From positions 1-43,349 of the IMG/VR virus record IMGVR_UViG_3300031143_000013: 43,349 nucleotides of DNA; one strand, given 5' to 3'. This DNA comes from a virus. Positions 24,537 through 32,619 of the stretch are shown one piece after another; the stretch's first letter is position 1, and the number at the start of each line of letters is the position of its first letter. The notes under the pieces are model-generated. The model was not told the DNA's origin. It worked only from the letters and a program-made list of their open reading frames with translations, and made no database searches. The position numbers were made by a program, and so were the translations under genes.

Positions 24537-26681
24537 TTATCTCCTGTCACCTAGACCGTATGTAACAGAGAAAGCCTGGATGGTATGGCTAGGGTCTGTC
24601 CCATTTGTTACATATTTAATTGATATTGATTTACCTGAACCTGACACGTTTGTTGACCTGATAGGAGAGGGATTACCATCGTATATTTCTTCTGAATCAA
24701 ACTTAGCTTTATCATAGAAAGCTGCAGCACCTTGCGTAGTTATAGCATAGTCAGAGGCTAGAGTTAAAGACGTATCACCATAGTCATACTCAATACCCAT
24801 TGCTATATTAACTAAGCCCTCTGATCGCATGTAAGTATTAATATTATAGATAGTCTTACGAACCTCTGGATCTCCCATATAGATAAAGGGAGTCTGGAAG
24901 TAACTAAATATAGCAGCGCCATTAAAGTCTTCGCCTGTCTCTTGTCGTGATACAAATCCAGCTGAGTCTCCATGTATGATAAACTCTTCTTTATCTACAT
25001 ACCCGCTTGCAACTTGATTAACTTCTATGCCAACAATCTGAGAGAACTCAAAACCTCTACCAGCATCACCGCTACGTCTAACACCCCCAATAATACCTAG
25101 TGATTCTTGATCTTGAAAGAACATACGAAACTGAGACTTCTTTTTTAGTACAACTGTCTTAATTGTAGTTAAGTCTTCGTTTGCAGTGTATGAATCAAAG
25201 ATAGACTGAATGGGTTTTGATAGAGAAGCAAGCTCAATATCGCCAATACGATCTGTAGCTGATATAGGACGTACACCATCAGGGGCTAGGAAGATAAGCT
25301 CCCCATTAAACTCTACTACACTATCTGGAGCCGTACACCCTAAGTTACTTGTTACATTTTGTAACACAAAGTTAGCTTGGTTATCTCCTACTAGGCGTTT
25401 AATATTATTTGCACCAAAGATATATAGTTGATCACGGAAAGATTTGATCTGAGTTATCTTGAAACCTACATTGACTACTCCCGCTCCGTTTGCAGGGTTG
25501 AAGTCTGTTTCAGCTACAGGTGAGCTAAAGTGTAGGTGGTAAGGTTCTCCAGCATCTCCTGCTAAGAATAAGTGGTTATTAAAAACTGCAACTAGGGTAG
25601 GGTCAGTAGGAGCATTACTATCTGTAATCTGTATATAGTTACTACCGTCATAGGTAGCCGCTGGGTTAATACCGTCAACCAATGCAAACTTAGGAGCGCC
25701 CCAGTTAAAGTTTTCAAAACGTACTTGTGTAACACCCGTCATAGTAGGAGCAACAGGTCTGTACTGACCAGCGCCAGAGCCTACCTCAATATTACCTGTA
25801 ACTGCACCACTGGCTGCTATCTGAGTAATTGTATTAAAAAAGTTTGTACTTGTTACTGTAGCATCTGCTGCTGGGCCTGTTATTATTTCAACTAGTGCCG
25901 CACCTAGATAATCAGTTCCTGTAACAGTAAGAGTTATACCTGATACATCACCGCCAGCAGAAAAGATAGTAACCTTTCTAGGTTGTAAAGATGCAGCAGT
26001 AGTAAAATTAATTGTGTTGCTTGAGTGCAGAGCGCCATTAATAGCTAGGTTAGCTGCGCCACTAGTAGTTTGTGCAGCACATACGCCATTCCTGTCATTA
26101 GCTACAAGGCTAGAGTCTACAGCAGTCCAACCTATAACTGTAGGGGTTGCGGTAACTGCAGTTGACTCTTCAGATGTACCACCTGTAATAATATTACCTG
26201 TAGCAAATATCGCAGTAGGTAGTTTTCCAAAGTTAATAACAACGCTGTTAGATGAAGTAGATATTACTGTACCTGTAGCTGCTACACCTGAGTCATCAGC
26301 TGCGCTTACAACACCCGTAACTGTTTCACCAACTGTAAGGTCAGTACCCTCACCACTGGTTACAACAACCGTGTAGTAGTGGTTATACCAATGCAAGTAG
26401 TTATTTCCACTAGCAGGTTTTCTTGTCCCGAATATACCTTGTTGTACATCAGCAGAAACATGCACCCCCAAAACAGGGACACTATTAGTTGAGTCACCTG
26501 TAAGTTCACCATAAGATCTTGAATAACCGCTAATACGGCGATACCCGCCCAAAAGAGCAGGTTCATAATTAATTAGTCTATAAGCTGATCCAGCAAACTG
26601 ACCACCGTGAGTAAGGGGGTCTAGGTTGTTGAAAAGTCCACCACTACAAGGTGTAGCAAACGTGGATAGTTGTTCTGCCAT
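24537..26681 (-). CDS. Tail tubular protein B-like
   Basis: The 714-residue protein follows the tail tubular A-like gene with a TAATG overlap, the canonical order in podoviruses (T7 gp11-gp12). The N-terminus (FATPCSGGLFNNLDPLTHGGQFAGSAYRLINYEPALLGGYRRISGY) is typical of nozzle/tube proteins in marine podoviruses. The body is beta-rich with blocks such as NNHLFLAGDAGEPYHLHFSSP and GELIFLAPDGVRPIS that read like a nozzle propeller. It likely forms the tail nozzle through which DNA leaves. The assignment rests on order, size and composition rather than a catalytic motif. Confidence 0.85.
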   Translation of the reverse strand: MAEQLSTFATPCSGGLFNNLDPLTHGGQFAGSAYRLINYEPALLGGYRRISGYSRSYGELTGDSTNSVPVLGVHVSADVQQGIFGTRKPASGNNYLHWYNHYYTVVVTSGEGTDLTVGETVTGVVSAADDSGVAATGTVISTSSNSVVINFGKLPTAIFATGNIITGGTSEESTAVTATPTVIGWTAVDSSLVANDRNGVCAAQTTSGAANLAINGALHSSNTINFTTAASLQPRKVTIFSAGGDVSGITLTVTGTDYLGAALVEIITGPAADATVTSTNFFNTITQIAASGAVTGNIEVGSGAGQYRPVAPTMTGVTQVRFENFNWGAPKFALVDGINPAATYDGSNYIQITDSNAPTDPTLVAVFNNHLFLAGDAGEPYHLHFSSPVAETDFNPANGAGVVNVGFKITQIKSFRDQLYIFGANNIKRLVGDNQANFVLQNVTSNLGCTAPDSVVEFNGELIFLAPDGVRPISATDRIGDIELASLSKPIQSIFDSYTANEDLTTIKTVVLKKKSQFRMFFQDQESLGIIGGVRRSGDAGRGFEFSQIVGIEVNQVASGYVDKEEFIIHGDSAGFVSRQETGEDFNGAAIFSYFQTPFIYMGDPEVRKTIYNINTYMRSEGLVNIAMGIEYDYGDTSLTLASDYAITTQGAAAFYDKAKFDSEEIYDGNPSPIRSTNVSGSGKSISIKYVTNGTDPSHTIQAFSVTYGLGDRR

Positions 26682-27400
26682 TATTGAGCACCAGTTACAG
26701 AGTTAAAATGTCTACCTGTTACAGTAGAAGTTATATACAAGGGTGTATCAAGTAGTAGACGCCGCATGTTATCAATACCATCCATAAACTTCTTCTCATG
26801 GATCTGCCCACTCTGATCATTGGAACGGAAACGCATAAGATACATCATAGCTCCATCAATAACAACTGTGTTAAACCTTTGAGGTATCACAGACACATCA
26901 TTGAATGCTGTTAGGTCAGCAGGAAAGGAATAGTAGCGATACTCAATATCATAGGCAGCATCTGGAATGGGTGTAACACCAAACTTAGAATCTTGTGTCT
27001 GGTAAATACGCAGAGGTACAGACCTAGACGTAGCCCCGCCAATATCTTCTATAGGTCTAAAGCTACGTAGGTAATCTGCAAATGTAATTACAGGAAGCTT
27101 ACGAGGCTCGTTCTGTTGTGTTTCGTTTTTCTTAATGTAGAAAGTATCCCAATCTACCTTTGATAAGTCTGCAGGAAAGTCATACACACCCGTACCAACA
27201 ACTAATGTTTGTGTATTAGTAGTAAGAGTGAAAGGCCATTCCTGCGATATTTGTAGTATTTCTCTTATGCTCGAATTAATAGCATCCTTAGAAAGCGCTT
27301 GTAAGTTACGTACATCTAAAAAACCTGACCCAGCTGCGTCTAGCTCTGTCTCATTTATGCGTCTAAGTAATTGATTTACTAGATTGATGTATGTAGCCAT
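26681..27400 (-). CDS. Tail tubular protein A-like (gatekeeper)
   Basis: The product is 239 residues when started at the ATG at 27400, which has AAAGGAAG 7 bases upstream; a TTG seven codons earlier is less likely. The N-terminus (YINLVNQLLRRINETELD) and ISSIREILQ-like helical bundle (SSIREILQISQEWPFTL) match the T7 gp11-type gatekeeper that joins portal and nozzle. The following GTGVYDFPADLSKVDWDTFYI and YYSFPADLT strands fit that family. It lies between the capsid cassette and the tail tubular B-like gene. Confidence 0.87.
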   Translation of the reverse strand: MATYINLVNQLLRRINETELDAAGSGFLDVRNLQALSKDAINSSIREILQISQEWPFTLTTNTQTLVVGTGVYDFPADLSKVDWDTFYIKKNETQQNEPRKLPVITFADYLRSFRPIEDIGGATSRSVPLRIYQTQDSKFGVTPIPDAAYDIEYRYYSFPADLTAFNDVSVIPQRFNTVVIDGAMMYLMRFRSNDQSGQIHEKKFMDGIDNMRRLLLDTPLYITSTVTGRHFNSVTGAQ

Positions 27401-27429
27401 GAAAGAACTTCCTTTGAGCAAAGTTAGAG

Positions 27430-27449
27430 GGGCTAGTTTCCCAGCCCCC
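27430..27449 (-). terminator. Hairpin after the capsid/decoration genes
   Basis: GGGGCT and AGCCCC form a 6-bp GC-rich stem around an 8-base loop, 14 bases after the decoration gene stop in the leftward direction. The leftward transcript continues CTCTAACTTT, only moderately U-rich, so partial termination is more likely than a full stop. It sits just upstream of the tail tubular A-like ribosome-binding site. Confidence 0.62.
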
Positions 27450-27462
27450 CTTAGTTTAGCAA

Positions 27463-27945
27463 TTAAGCCAGTGTATCACGATCTACTGTTTGAGCAGTAT
27501 GGTCTCCGACTTCAGAGACATCCATCAACATACAGTAAACACGTAGTTTACCTGCGCTGAAGGTTGCACCGTCACCCGCAAAGGTTACGTCCATTGTATC
27601 TGCAACAGCATTGACAAGAACACCTGCTTGAGCTACTGTTGGTGCGTATGCAAGATCTGCAGCACCATCAATATCAAACGCAGCTACGTACTCGTTAGGG
27701 TCAACCGCTGTACCAAGAATAGCAGTAGCGTTAGAACCTGTGTTCATAGTAGCAGATTCCATTACTTGAATACCTGCCCATAGAATGACAGTATTACCAG
27801 GAATAGTAAGTGCCTGAATAATGTCACCAGCTGAACAATCAACCGCACTTGCAGTGAGGTCAAGAGTGTTTTCAATCATGTAAGGCTTCCGTGAAGGATT
27901 ACCTGCTCCACGAGTGGGTGCTAAAAATGTAGTTAAAGTAGCCAT
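27463..27945 (-). CDS. Probable capsid decoration protein
   Basis: This 160-residue beta-rich protein lies 14 bp after the major capsid gene. It opens with TFLAPTRGAGNPSRKPYMIENTLD and has alternating strands (IIQALTIPGNTVILWAGIQVME; GKLRVYCMLMDVSE). Size, composition and position fit a head decoration or head-completion protein produced in capsid-like amounts; it shares promoter and hairpin with the capsid gene. I do not recognise the exact family. Confidence 0.78.
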   Translation of the reverse strand: MATLTTFLAPTRGAGNPSRKPYMIENTLDLTASAVDCSAGDIIQALTIPGNTVILWAGIQVMESATMNTGSNATAILGTAVDPNEYVAAFDIDGAADLAYAPTVAQAGVLVNAVADTMDVTFAGDGATFSAGKLRVYCMLMDVSEVGDHTAQTVDRDTLA

Positions 27946-27959
27946 AAGTTTATCCTCCC

Positions 27960-29030
27960 TTACGCTGCGTTATATTTAGCAGTTACGATTGCTTCTGGAC
28001 GAAGAATCTTCCTGCCGTATAGATGCATTCCACGGACAATGTCCGAAAATGAGTCTGGGTCACGATATGACTCAACTTTGTTGATCTGCTCTGCAGAAGC
28101 AACAGCCGAATCGTGTCCAGCAACAATCACACCGTAGTTGGTGTCCTGGTTGGCTGAACCTGATGTACCTGATCCTGTACCTACTGAAGGTAGGTTATTG
28201 GATTGATAGATACGGAAGCCGTGTAGGTTGTTCAATACAAGACCATTCTGGAGACCTGAGCCACCCTGATCTGCATTTAGTACCCGTGAATCCTCGTCTT
28301 TTAAGAGTTCCATGAATACGGCGTCCAAGACCAGCCAGCGACCACGAGAGTCAACATTCTGTTGGTCAAGCAAGCGACCCATACGTGCAATAACCTGCAA
28401 AGGTGATGCAACAGATGTGCTTGCAGCAGTAGCGCCACCAAAGCGAGGTGTCAAAGGAATAGAGTGATCCCCTGCAGAGCTTGTTGTGATGTTGCCAAAC
28501 GAACCCTTGTTCAACTTCATAGTTGTCAACAATTCGTCAGTACCAGCAGTATCTACAGCGAGTGTGCCGTTTGTTACGTCATTGACTGCATCTGCATCAG
28601 CGTGTAAAGCAGACTGCTTGTAACCAGACAAATAGCCAAGGCATTCTTGGTCCATTTGGTCAGCCAAACGATAGGCTGCACGATCAGTTGCAAGTTGCAT
28701 GAAATCGACATGGCTATGGGCCTCTTCGATATCGTCAATCTTGAAAGCAAAGTAGTTGCTTTTGTCTACTACAAGCTGAAAATCTTCATCGTCAAGATCC
28801 TGGGCTGTGATCTGAGCACCACGTGTGTACTCTTTCACGGAAACCTCTGGTTCCTTCATAATTTTAACGGTATCGCCTTGGTTTGCGATCTCACCAAAAT
28901 AGTCGTTGTTAGTAATAGCATTAGCTACAGCGCTCTTGCGAAACGCAAGCTGTACCTGTTTGCTGTAAATGATAGGGCTGAAGTTACCATTTGGTAAGTT
29001 CCCGTACCCTGTTGCGGTTGAAAAAGCCAT
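27960..29030 (-). CDS. Major capsid protein
   Basis: A 356-residue protein between scaffold and decoration genes. The N-terminal region (NFSPIIYSKQVQLAFRKSAVANAITN), IANQGDTVKIMKEPEVSVKEYTRG, the DFQLVVDKSNYFAFKIDDIEEAH segment and MDQECLGYLSGY follow the pattern of major capsid proteins of marine tailed phages with the HK97 fold. A GRWLVLDAVFMELLKDED strand and the C-terminal LRPEAIVTA also fit. GGAG 7 bases before the ATG and a dedicated promoter upstream suggest very high expression. Confidence 0.9.
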   Translation of the reverse strand: MAFSTATGYGNLPNGNFSPIIYSKQVQLAFRKSAVANAITNNDYFGEIANQGDTVKIMKEPEVSVKEYTRGAQITAQDLDDEDFQLVVDKSNYFAFKIDDIEEAHSHVDFMQLATDRAAYRLADQMDQECLGYLSGYKQSALHADADAVNDVTNGTLAVDTAGTDELLTTMKLNKGSFGNITTSSAGDHSIPLTPRFGGATAASTSVASPLQVIARMGRLLDQQNVDSRGRWLVLDAVFMELLKDEDSRVLNADQGGSGLQNGLVLNNLHGFRIYQSNNLPSVGTGSGTSGSANQDTNYGVIVAGHDSAVASAEQINKVESYRDPDSFSDIVRGMHLYGRKILRPEAIVTAKYNAA

Positions 29031-29198
29031 GTTATATTCTCCTTTAGATGATGAATGGCTGGTTAATATAGTTACACATTCATATCCGAATGAAGAGGGC
29101 CGTTCTTTTTAGGGTATCATACTTGTAGAGGTAGCGCAACCCCTATTAGTTTGGTCCTATAGTCAAATGGGTAATTCTTTTCGGTTTGTGTAAAGATA

Positions 29199-29226
29199 GT
29201 TATATCTACAATTAACTAAAAGTCAA
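29199..29226 (-). promoter_or_regulatory. Sigma70-like promoter for the capsid gene
   Basis: Reading leftward, TTGACT (29221-29226), a 16-bp spacer and TATAAC (29199-29204, extended TATAACTAT) lie in the 199-bp gap before the major capsid gene. The same hexamers and spacing occur upstream of the HNH gene and in the 41.3 kb region. The transcript would carry a leader of about 160 bases. Confidence 0.72.
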
Positions 29227-29229
29227 TAG

Positions 29230-30144
29230 CTATTTCATATCATAGACAAACTTTCCACTGCGAATTGATTCCATGATAGCATCTGCATGTTTTTCATATT
29301 CACGAGTAGACATTTTATTCACTTGAGATTCGCGCCACTGTGCTGCAGTATCGTCTGTCTCAGGGGAATTTCTTGTTCTAGCTTTGACAGAGCTTGCTGC
29401 TGCCTTATCACTAGAGTTATCTTTCTTATTGGTAATGTTTTTGTCAGACTTGTATAAGTCAATCACACGAGAAACGGACTTAGCATCCTCTAGGTTCTCA
29501 TACAAGGCATCCTGTACCCACTTAGGCTGTTCCTCTGCCCAGTTGTGGAATGCGTCATCACCACGAATAGTTTTAAAGTCAGGGTGAAAGCTCATTAGCT
29601 CTGCTTCTGCTTTTTCTTTCTTAGCTGTAACACGTAGCTCTTCTAGCTCCTGCATACGGCTGTCTAAGTCACTTGAGCGCTCTTGCGCCTTCTTGTCTGC
29701 AATAGCCTCAACAATGGATGCTACGTCAGGGTATTTCTTTGACCAAGCTTCAATGTCCTGATCTGTCTTTGGTAGTACAAGCTCATTGTTAGCAGCTTTC
29801 TTTAGCTGACCTTCAAGGCTTCCTATGCGGTCTTTAAACTCTGACTCTTTTTTAGCCAAGTGCTTTTGTATATCTGCGTAACGTTTCTTATAGCTGCGCT
29901 CTTCAGCAGTCAGACTTTTGTCATCTGCTTCTTGTGCTTCAGGTGTCTCTTTGGTAGCTTCTTGTTCGGGATTACTCTCATCCTGAACTTGGGCTTCCTC
30001 AGTTCCCTCGCTATCGGGTTCTTCTTGTTCTGCTCCGACATGATTCTTCATAAGCTCTTTAAGCTCTGCCTCTTCTTTTGCAATACGTTCTGCATTACGG
30101 TTGTTCTTGATATACGTAGTTTCTTGTGCTTGGGCTTCAGCCAT
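29230..30144 (-). CDS. Capsid scaffolding protein
   Basis: The 304-residue protein is highly charged and helical: glutamate-rich low complexity at 20-75, coiled coil at about 80-115 and 150-185, a FHPDFKTIRGDDAFHNWAEEQP segment typical of phage scaffolds, and a basic C-terminal part. It lies immediately upstream of the major capsid gene. Scaffolds guide procapsid assembly and leave or are cleaved before DNA packaging; no protease motif is seen, so release without proteolysis is likely. Confidence 0.88.
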   Translation of the reverse strand: MAEAQAQETTYIKNNRNAERIAKEEAELKELMKNHVGAEQEEPDSEGTEEAQVQDESNPEQEATKETPEAQEADDKSLTAEERSYKKRYADIQKHLAKKESEFKDRIGSLEGQLKKAANNELVLPKTDQDIEAWSKKYPDVASIVEAIADKKAQERSSDLDSRMQELEELRVTAKKEKAEAELMSFHPDFKTIRGDDAFHNWAEEQPKWVQDALYENLEDAKSVSRVIDLYKSDKNITNKKDNSSDKAAASSVKARTRNSPETDDTAAQWRESQVNKMSTREYEKHADAIMESIRSGKFVYDMK

Positions 30145-30200
30145 AGTTTGTTTCCTTATTATTATTATTAGGGGCCAGCATCATTACTGGGTGTCCTCGT

Positions 30201-32438
30201 TTATTTGTTTTTCTTCTTGGAGCGCTTAGAGATAAAGCCGCCTTTGCTCATTCCTCTATCTCCACCCCCTGTTTCTTCTAGTTCTTCGTCTTCAAAGCCC
30301 TCAAACTCACCACCTTGAGCAGTACCATATCCTGCGTCCACTGCACCTTGTGCAGCAGTAGTAGCAGCTTTTTCAGCAGTTTTTTCAGCGGCTCTGTCTT
30401 GCATTCGGCTTGCTAGTGACGGGCCATCGTCATTACTATTACTAGGAGTACTATCATTATTTGGATTGTTAGCAGAACCTGTAATTATCTTACCGTTAAT
30501 CTCGGTTCCCGGTTTTATAGAATTTCCTGCATCATCTACAAGCTGACCATTAACGTATTTAGCACCATCAAAAGGCGTCACTATATTAGCTAAAAATTCT
30601 GAAAAGCTATTACCCGAAGTAGTTGCATTGGCATCCGTTGATGAATTTGACGAACCTCCTCCATTTTCAATATCTTTTCTTTTCTTAAGTTCGTCTTTTA
30701 AAGAATTAATACTGCGTTCCATAACAGTCTTACCTGTAACACCTTTTATAATCTTACCTGATAATCCCTTATCTAGGAAATTATTAAGAAAAGAATTTAA
30801 ACCTTTACCAGACTCTAAACTTTCAAGCTGTCCCTGAAGGGCGTCTGTTGTTTGAGTTGAATAGTAATCTTCAGTAGACGGGGGTTCATTACTATCATTT
30901 TCATTATCCTGACCCACGCTAGTCTGTGTAGTAACTCCTACCTGTGTAGCACTCCAGCCCTCTGCTATCCTTGCATCATGCTCTACTTGTTGAGCGGGTA
31001 GAGTGAATGCCTGTGATGTAAGTCCATCAGGGCTGTATAGCATTACCATACGTACAGCTGCAGTAGTAGCAGGTGCTACACCCCGTGCTCTATCTATTCC
31101 AGAGCCACGACCATACTGTGTGGAAACGTTAGCTGCCATAGTGTTTGCATTACGGCCATCCTCTAAGCCAGCCTCATTGTAGCCAACCCTTTGTTGTGGG
31201 ACCATACCGCCTGCAGCCATGCCCATCTCTTGTAGTACAGCCATCTCCTCTGGTGTAAGAGCGTCCATGTCTTGTTGGCCTTCAGCAGCTACAGGCTCAC
31301 CACCAATGCGTCCATCTACTTCCATCTTCATCATGCCCTGCTTGGCTTCTGATCGTAGGTCTTCAAAGAACTTTACACCATAGAAACGTAGCACATCAGC
31401 GGGTACAACATATTCACCTTCGCTTAACTGAGCAGGTACATCATCCCGTACTTCTGAGGCCATTGAGCCTGGAGGTATCTCGTTACCGCTTACAGGGTCA
31501 ACTCTCATGCCATCATCAGCAATACCACCCTCTTCAAAGAGTTCAGCCATTTGAGATTCGTTATTCATTGCTAATCCGCCTTCATTAAAGTTTGCTGTAG
31601 GTAGCTTATGTACTGTAACTCCAGCCGCACCAAGTTTATTATTAGTTACTGCAAATCCTTCGCCCAGTGTTTCTGTTATGTAGGAGCTAAGTTCAGGTTG
31701 TGTGAAACCTTTTTGATAAGTATCCCTAGTTGTTATAATAGACATAGGCTCTGGGCCAACTGTACCCTTAGCGTCCATTACATCCCTGCCACGTGTAGTT
31801 ATAACGGCCCTACCATTAGGCTCAAGTACACGTCCAATATCTTTTACAATAGTATCTCTAACATCCCTTGGTACTACGTTTAATACGTTTAGATTAGTTA
31901 CTTTTTTATAAGAGTTTGATGGTATGTCAGTAGGATTATTAAAGTCAGGTGTGAAGTCACCTTTGGGGAAAGGCTCATACGTATCAAAGCCAAGCTCTTT
32001 CTTTGATAGTCCTAAACCTGCACCAAAGTCTAAAGTTTTACCTTCACCTGATAACTCTGTTAGTAGTGTATCAGCTTTCTTGTAAGTAGGGAGTGTCCCT
32101 GCTATCTGAGTACGCGCTGCGTTTTCAGCGGGAGGAACCCTGTCTGCTGCAGCTACATCATCACCCTTGCGTAACATACCCTTAAGAATAGGGCCTCCCA
32201 CAGGTAAAACAGCTGCTAACTCAACAGCAGTAAGACCCGCCGCCTTTAGATAATTAGGGTCATCTTTTTGTACTTCATTAACAATATCAGAGACACCCTT
32301 AACCGTACCAACAGGCGTAAAGTCTAAACCTGCATCTAACATCTGAACACTCATAGGTGTTTTTTTTCTATAGGAACCTGTTAAGGGGTTATACTTTTCC
32401 CAGAGACTCTCTTCTTCTTGTTCTTTTATGTCAGCCAT
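30201..32438 (-). CDS. Structural protein with embedded SAM-dependent methyltransferase domain
   Basis: A 745-residue multidomain protein. Residues 13-95 form a Gly/Pro-punctuated segment with a hydrophobic stretch (AVELAAVLPVGGPILKGML). Residues about 120-280 read as a class I methyltransferase: LDFGAGLG at 136-143 (SAM-binding motif I), LNVLNVV at 183-189 and GRVLEPNGRAVITTRG at 202-217. Residues 305-420 match a marine phage structural pattern (GNEIPPGSMASEVRDD, AQLSEGEYVVPADVLRFYG, KFFEDLRSEAKQGM). The C-terminal half is low complexity and ends in a basic KKKNK. It lies between portal and scaffold genes. Target and activity of the methyltransferase are unknown. Confidence 0.8.
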   Translation of the reverse strand: MADIKEQEEESLWEKYNPLTGSYRKKTPMSVQMLDAGLDFTPVGTVKGVSDIVNEVQKDDPNYLKAAGLTAVELAAVLPVGGPILKGMLRKGDDVAAADRVPPAENAARTQIAGTLPTYKKADTLLTELSGEGKTLDFGAGLGLSKKELGFDTYEPFPKGDFTPDFNNPTDIPSNSYKKVTNLNVLNVVPRDVRDTIVKDIGRVLEPNGRAVITTRGRDVMDAKGTVGPEPMSIITTRDTYQKGFTQPELSSYITETLGEGFAVTNNKLGAAGVTVHKLPTANFNEGGLAMNNESQMAELFEEGGIADDGMRVDPVSGNEIPPGSMASEVRDDVPAQLSEGEYVVPADVLRFYGVKFFEDLRSEAKQGMMKMEVDGRIGGEPVAAEGQQDMDALTPEEMAVLQEMGMAAGGMVPQQRVGYNEAGLEDGRNANTMAANVSTQYGRGSGIDRARGVAPATTAAVRMVMLYSPDGLTSQAFTLPAQQVEHDARIAEGWSATQVGVTTQTSVGQDNENDSNEPPSTEDYYSTQTTDALQGQLESLESGKGLNSFLNNFLDKGLSGKIIKGVTGKTVMERSINSLKDELKKRKDIENGGGSSNSSTDANATTSGNSFSEFLANIVTPFDGAKYVNGQLVDDAGNSIKPGTEINGKIITGSANNPNNDSTPSNSNDDGPSLASRMQDRAAEKTAEKAATTAAQGAVDAGYGTAQGGEFEGFEDEELEETGGGDRGMSKGGFISKRSKKKNK

Positions 32439-32619
32439 TAACTTTATCCCTCAAGTACTTCAAGTTACGATAAGCTGCAATCTTACCTTGAGCACGATAA
32501 AACTCAACAGGGTCAGATAATGTCTCAGCACTTTTGTGTTGCTGTGATATGCACTCATCTAACTCTTGAAGAAGTGCATCCCATTCTACTTTATTGTTTA
32601 CAAGGCTCTTAAGCGACAT
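32431..32619 (-). CDS. Small hypothetical protein
   Basis: A 62-residue helical, charged protein. I choose the ATG at 32619, which overlaps the portal 3' end by 11 bp, over an in-frame codon at 32658 deeper in the portal gene. The sequence (SLKSLVNNKVEWDALLQELDECI; EFYRAQGKIAAYRNLKYLRDKV) resembles short helical proteins found next to portal genes in marine podoviruses, with no known function. Its end overlaps the 745-residue gene by 8 bp. Confidence 0.72.
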   Translation of the reverse strand: MSLKSLVNNKVEWDALLQELDECISQQHKSAETLSDPVEFYRAQGKIAAYRNLKYLRDKVNG

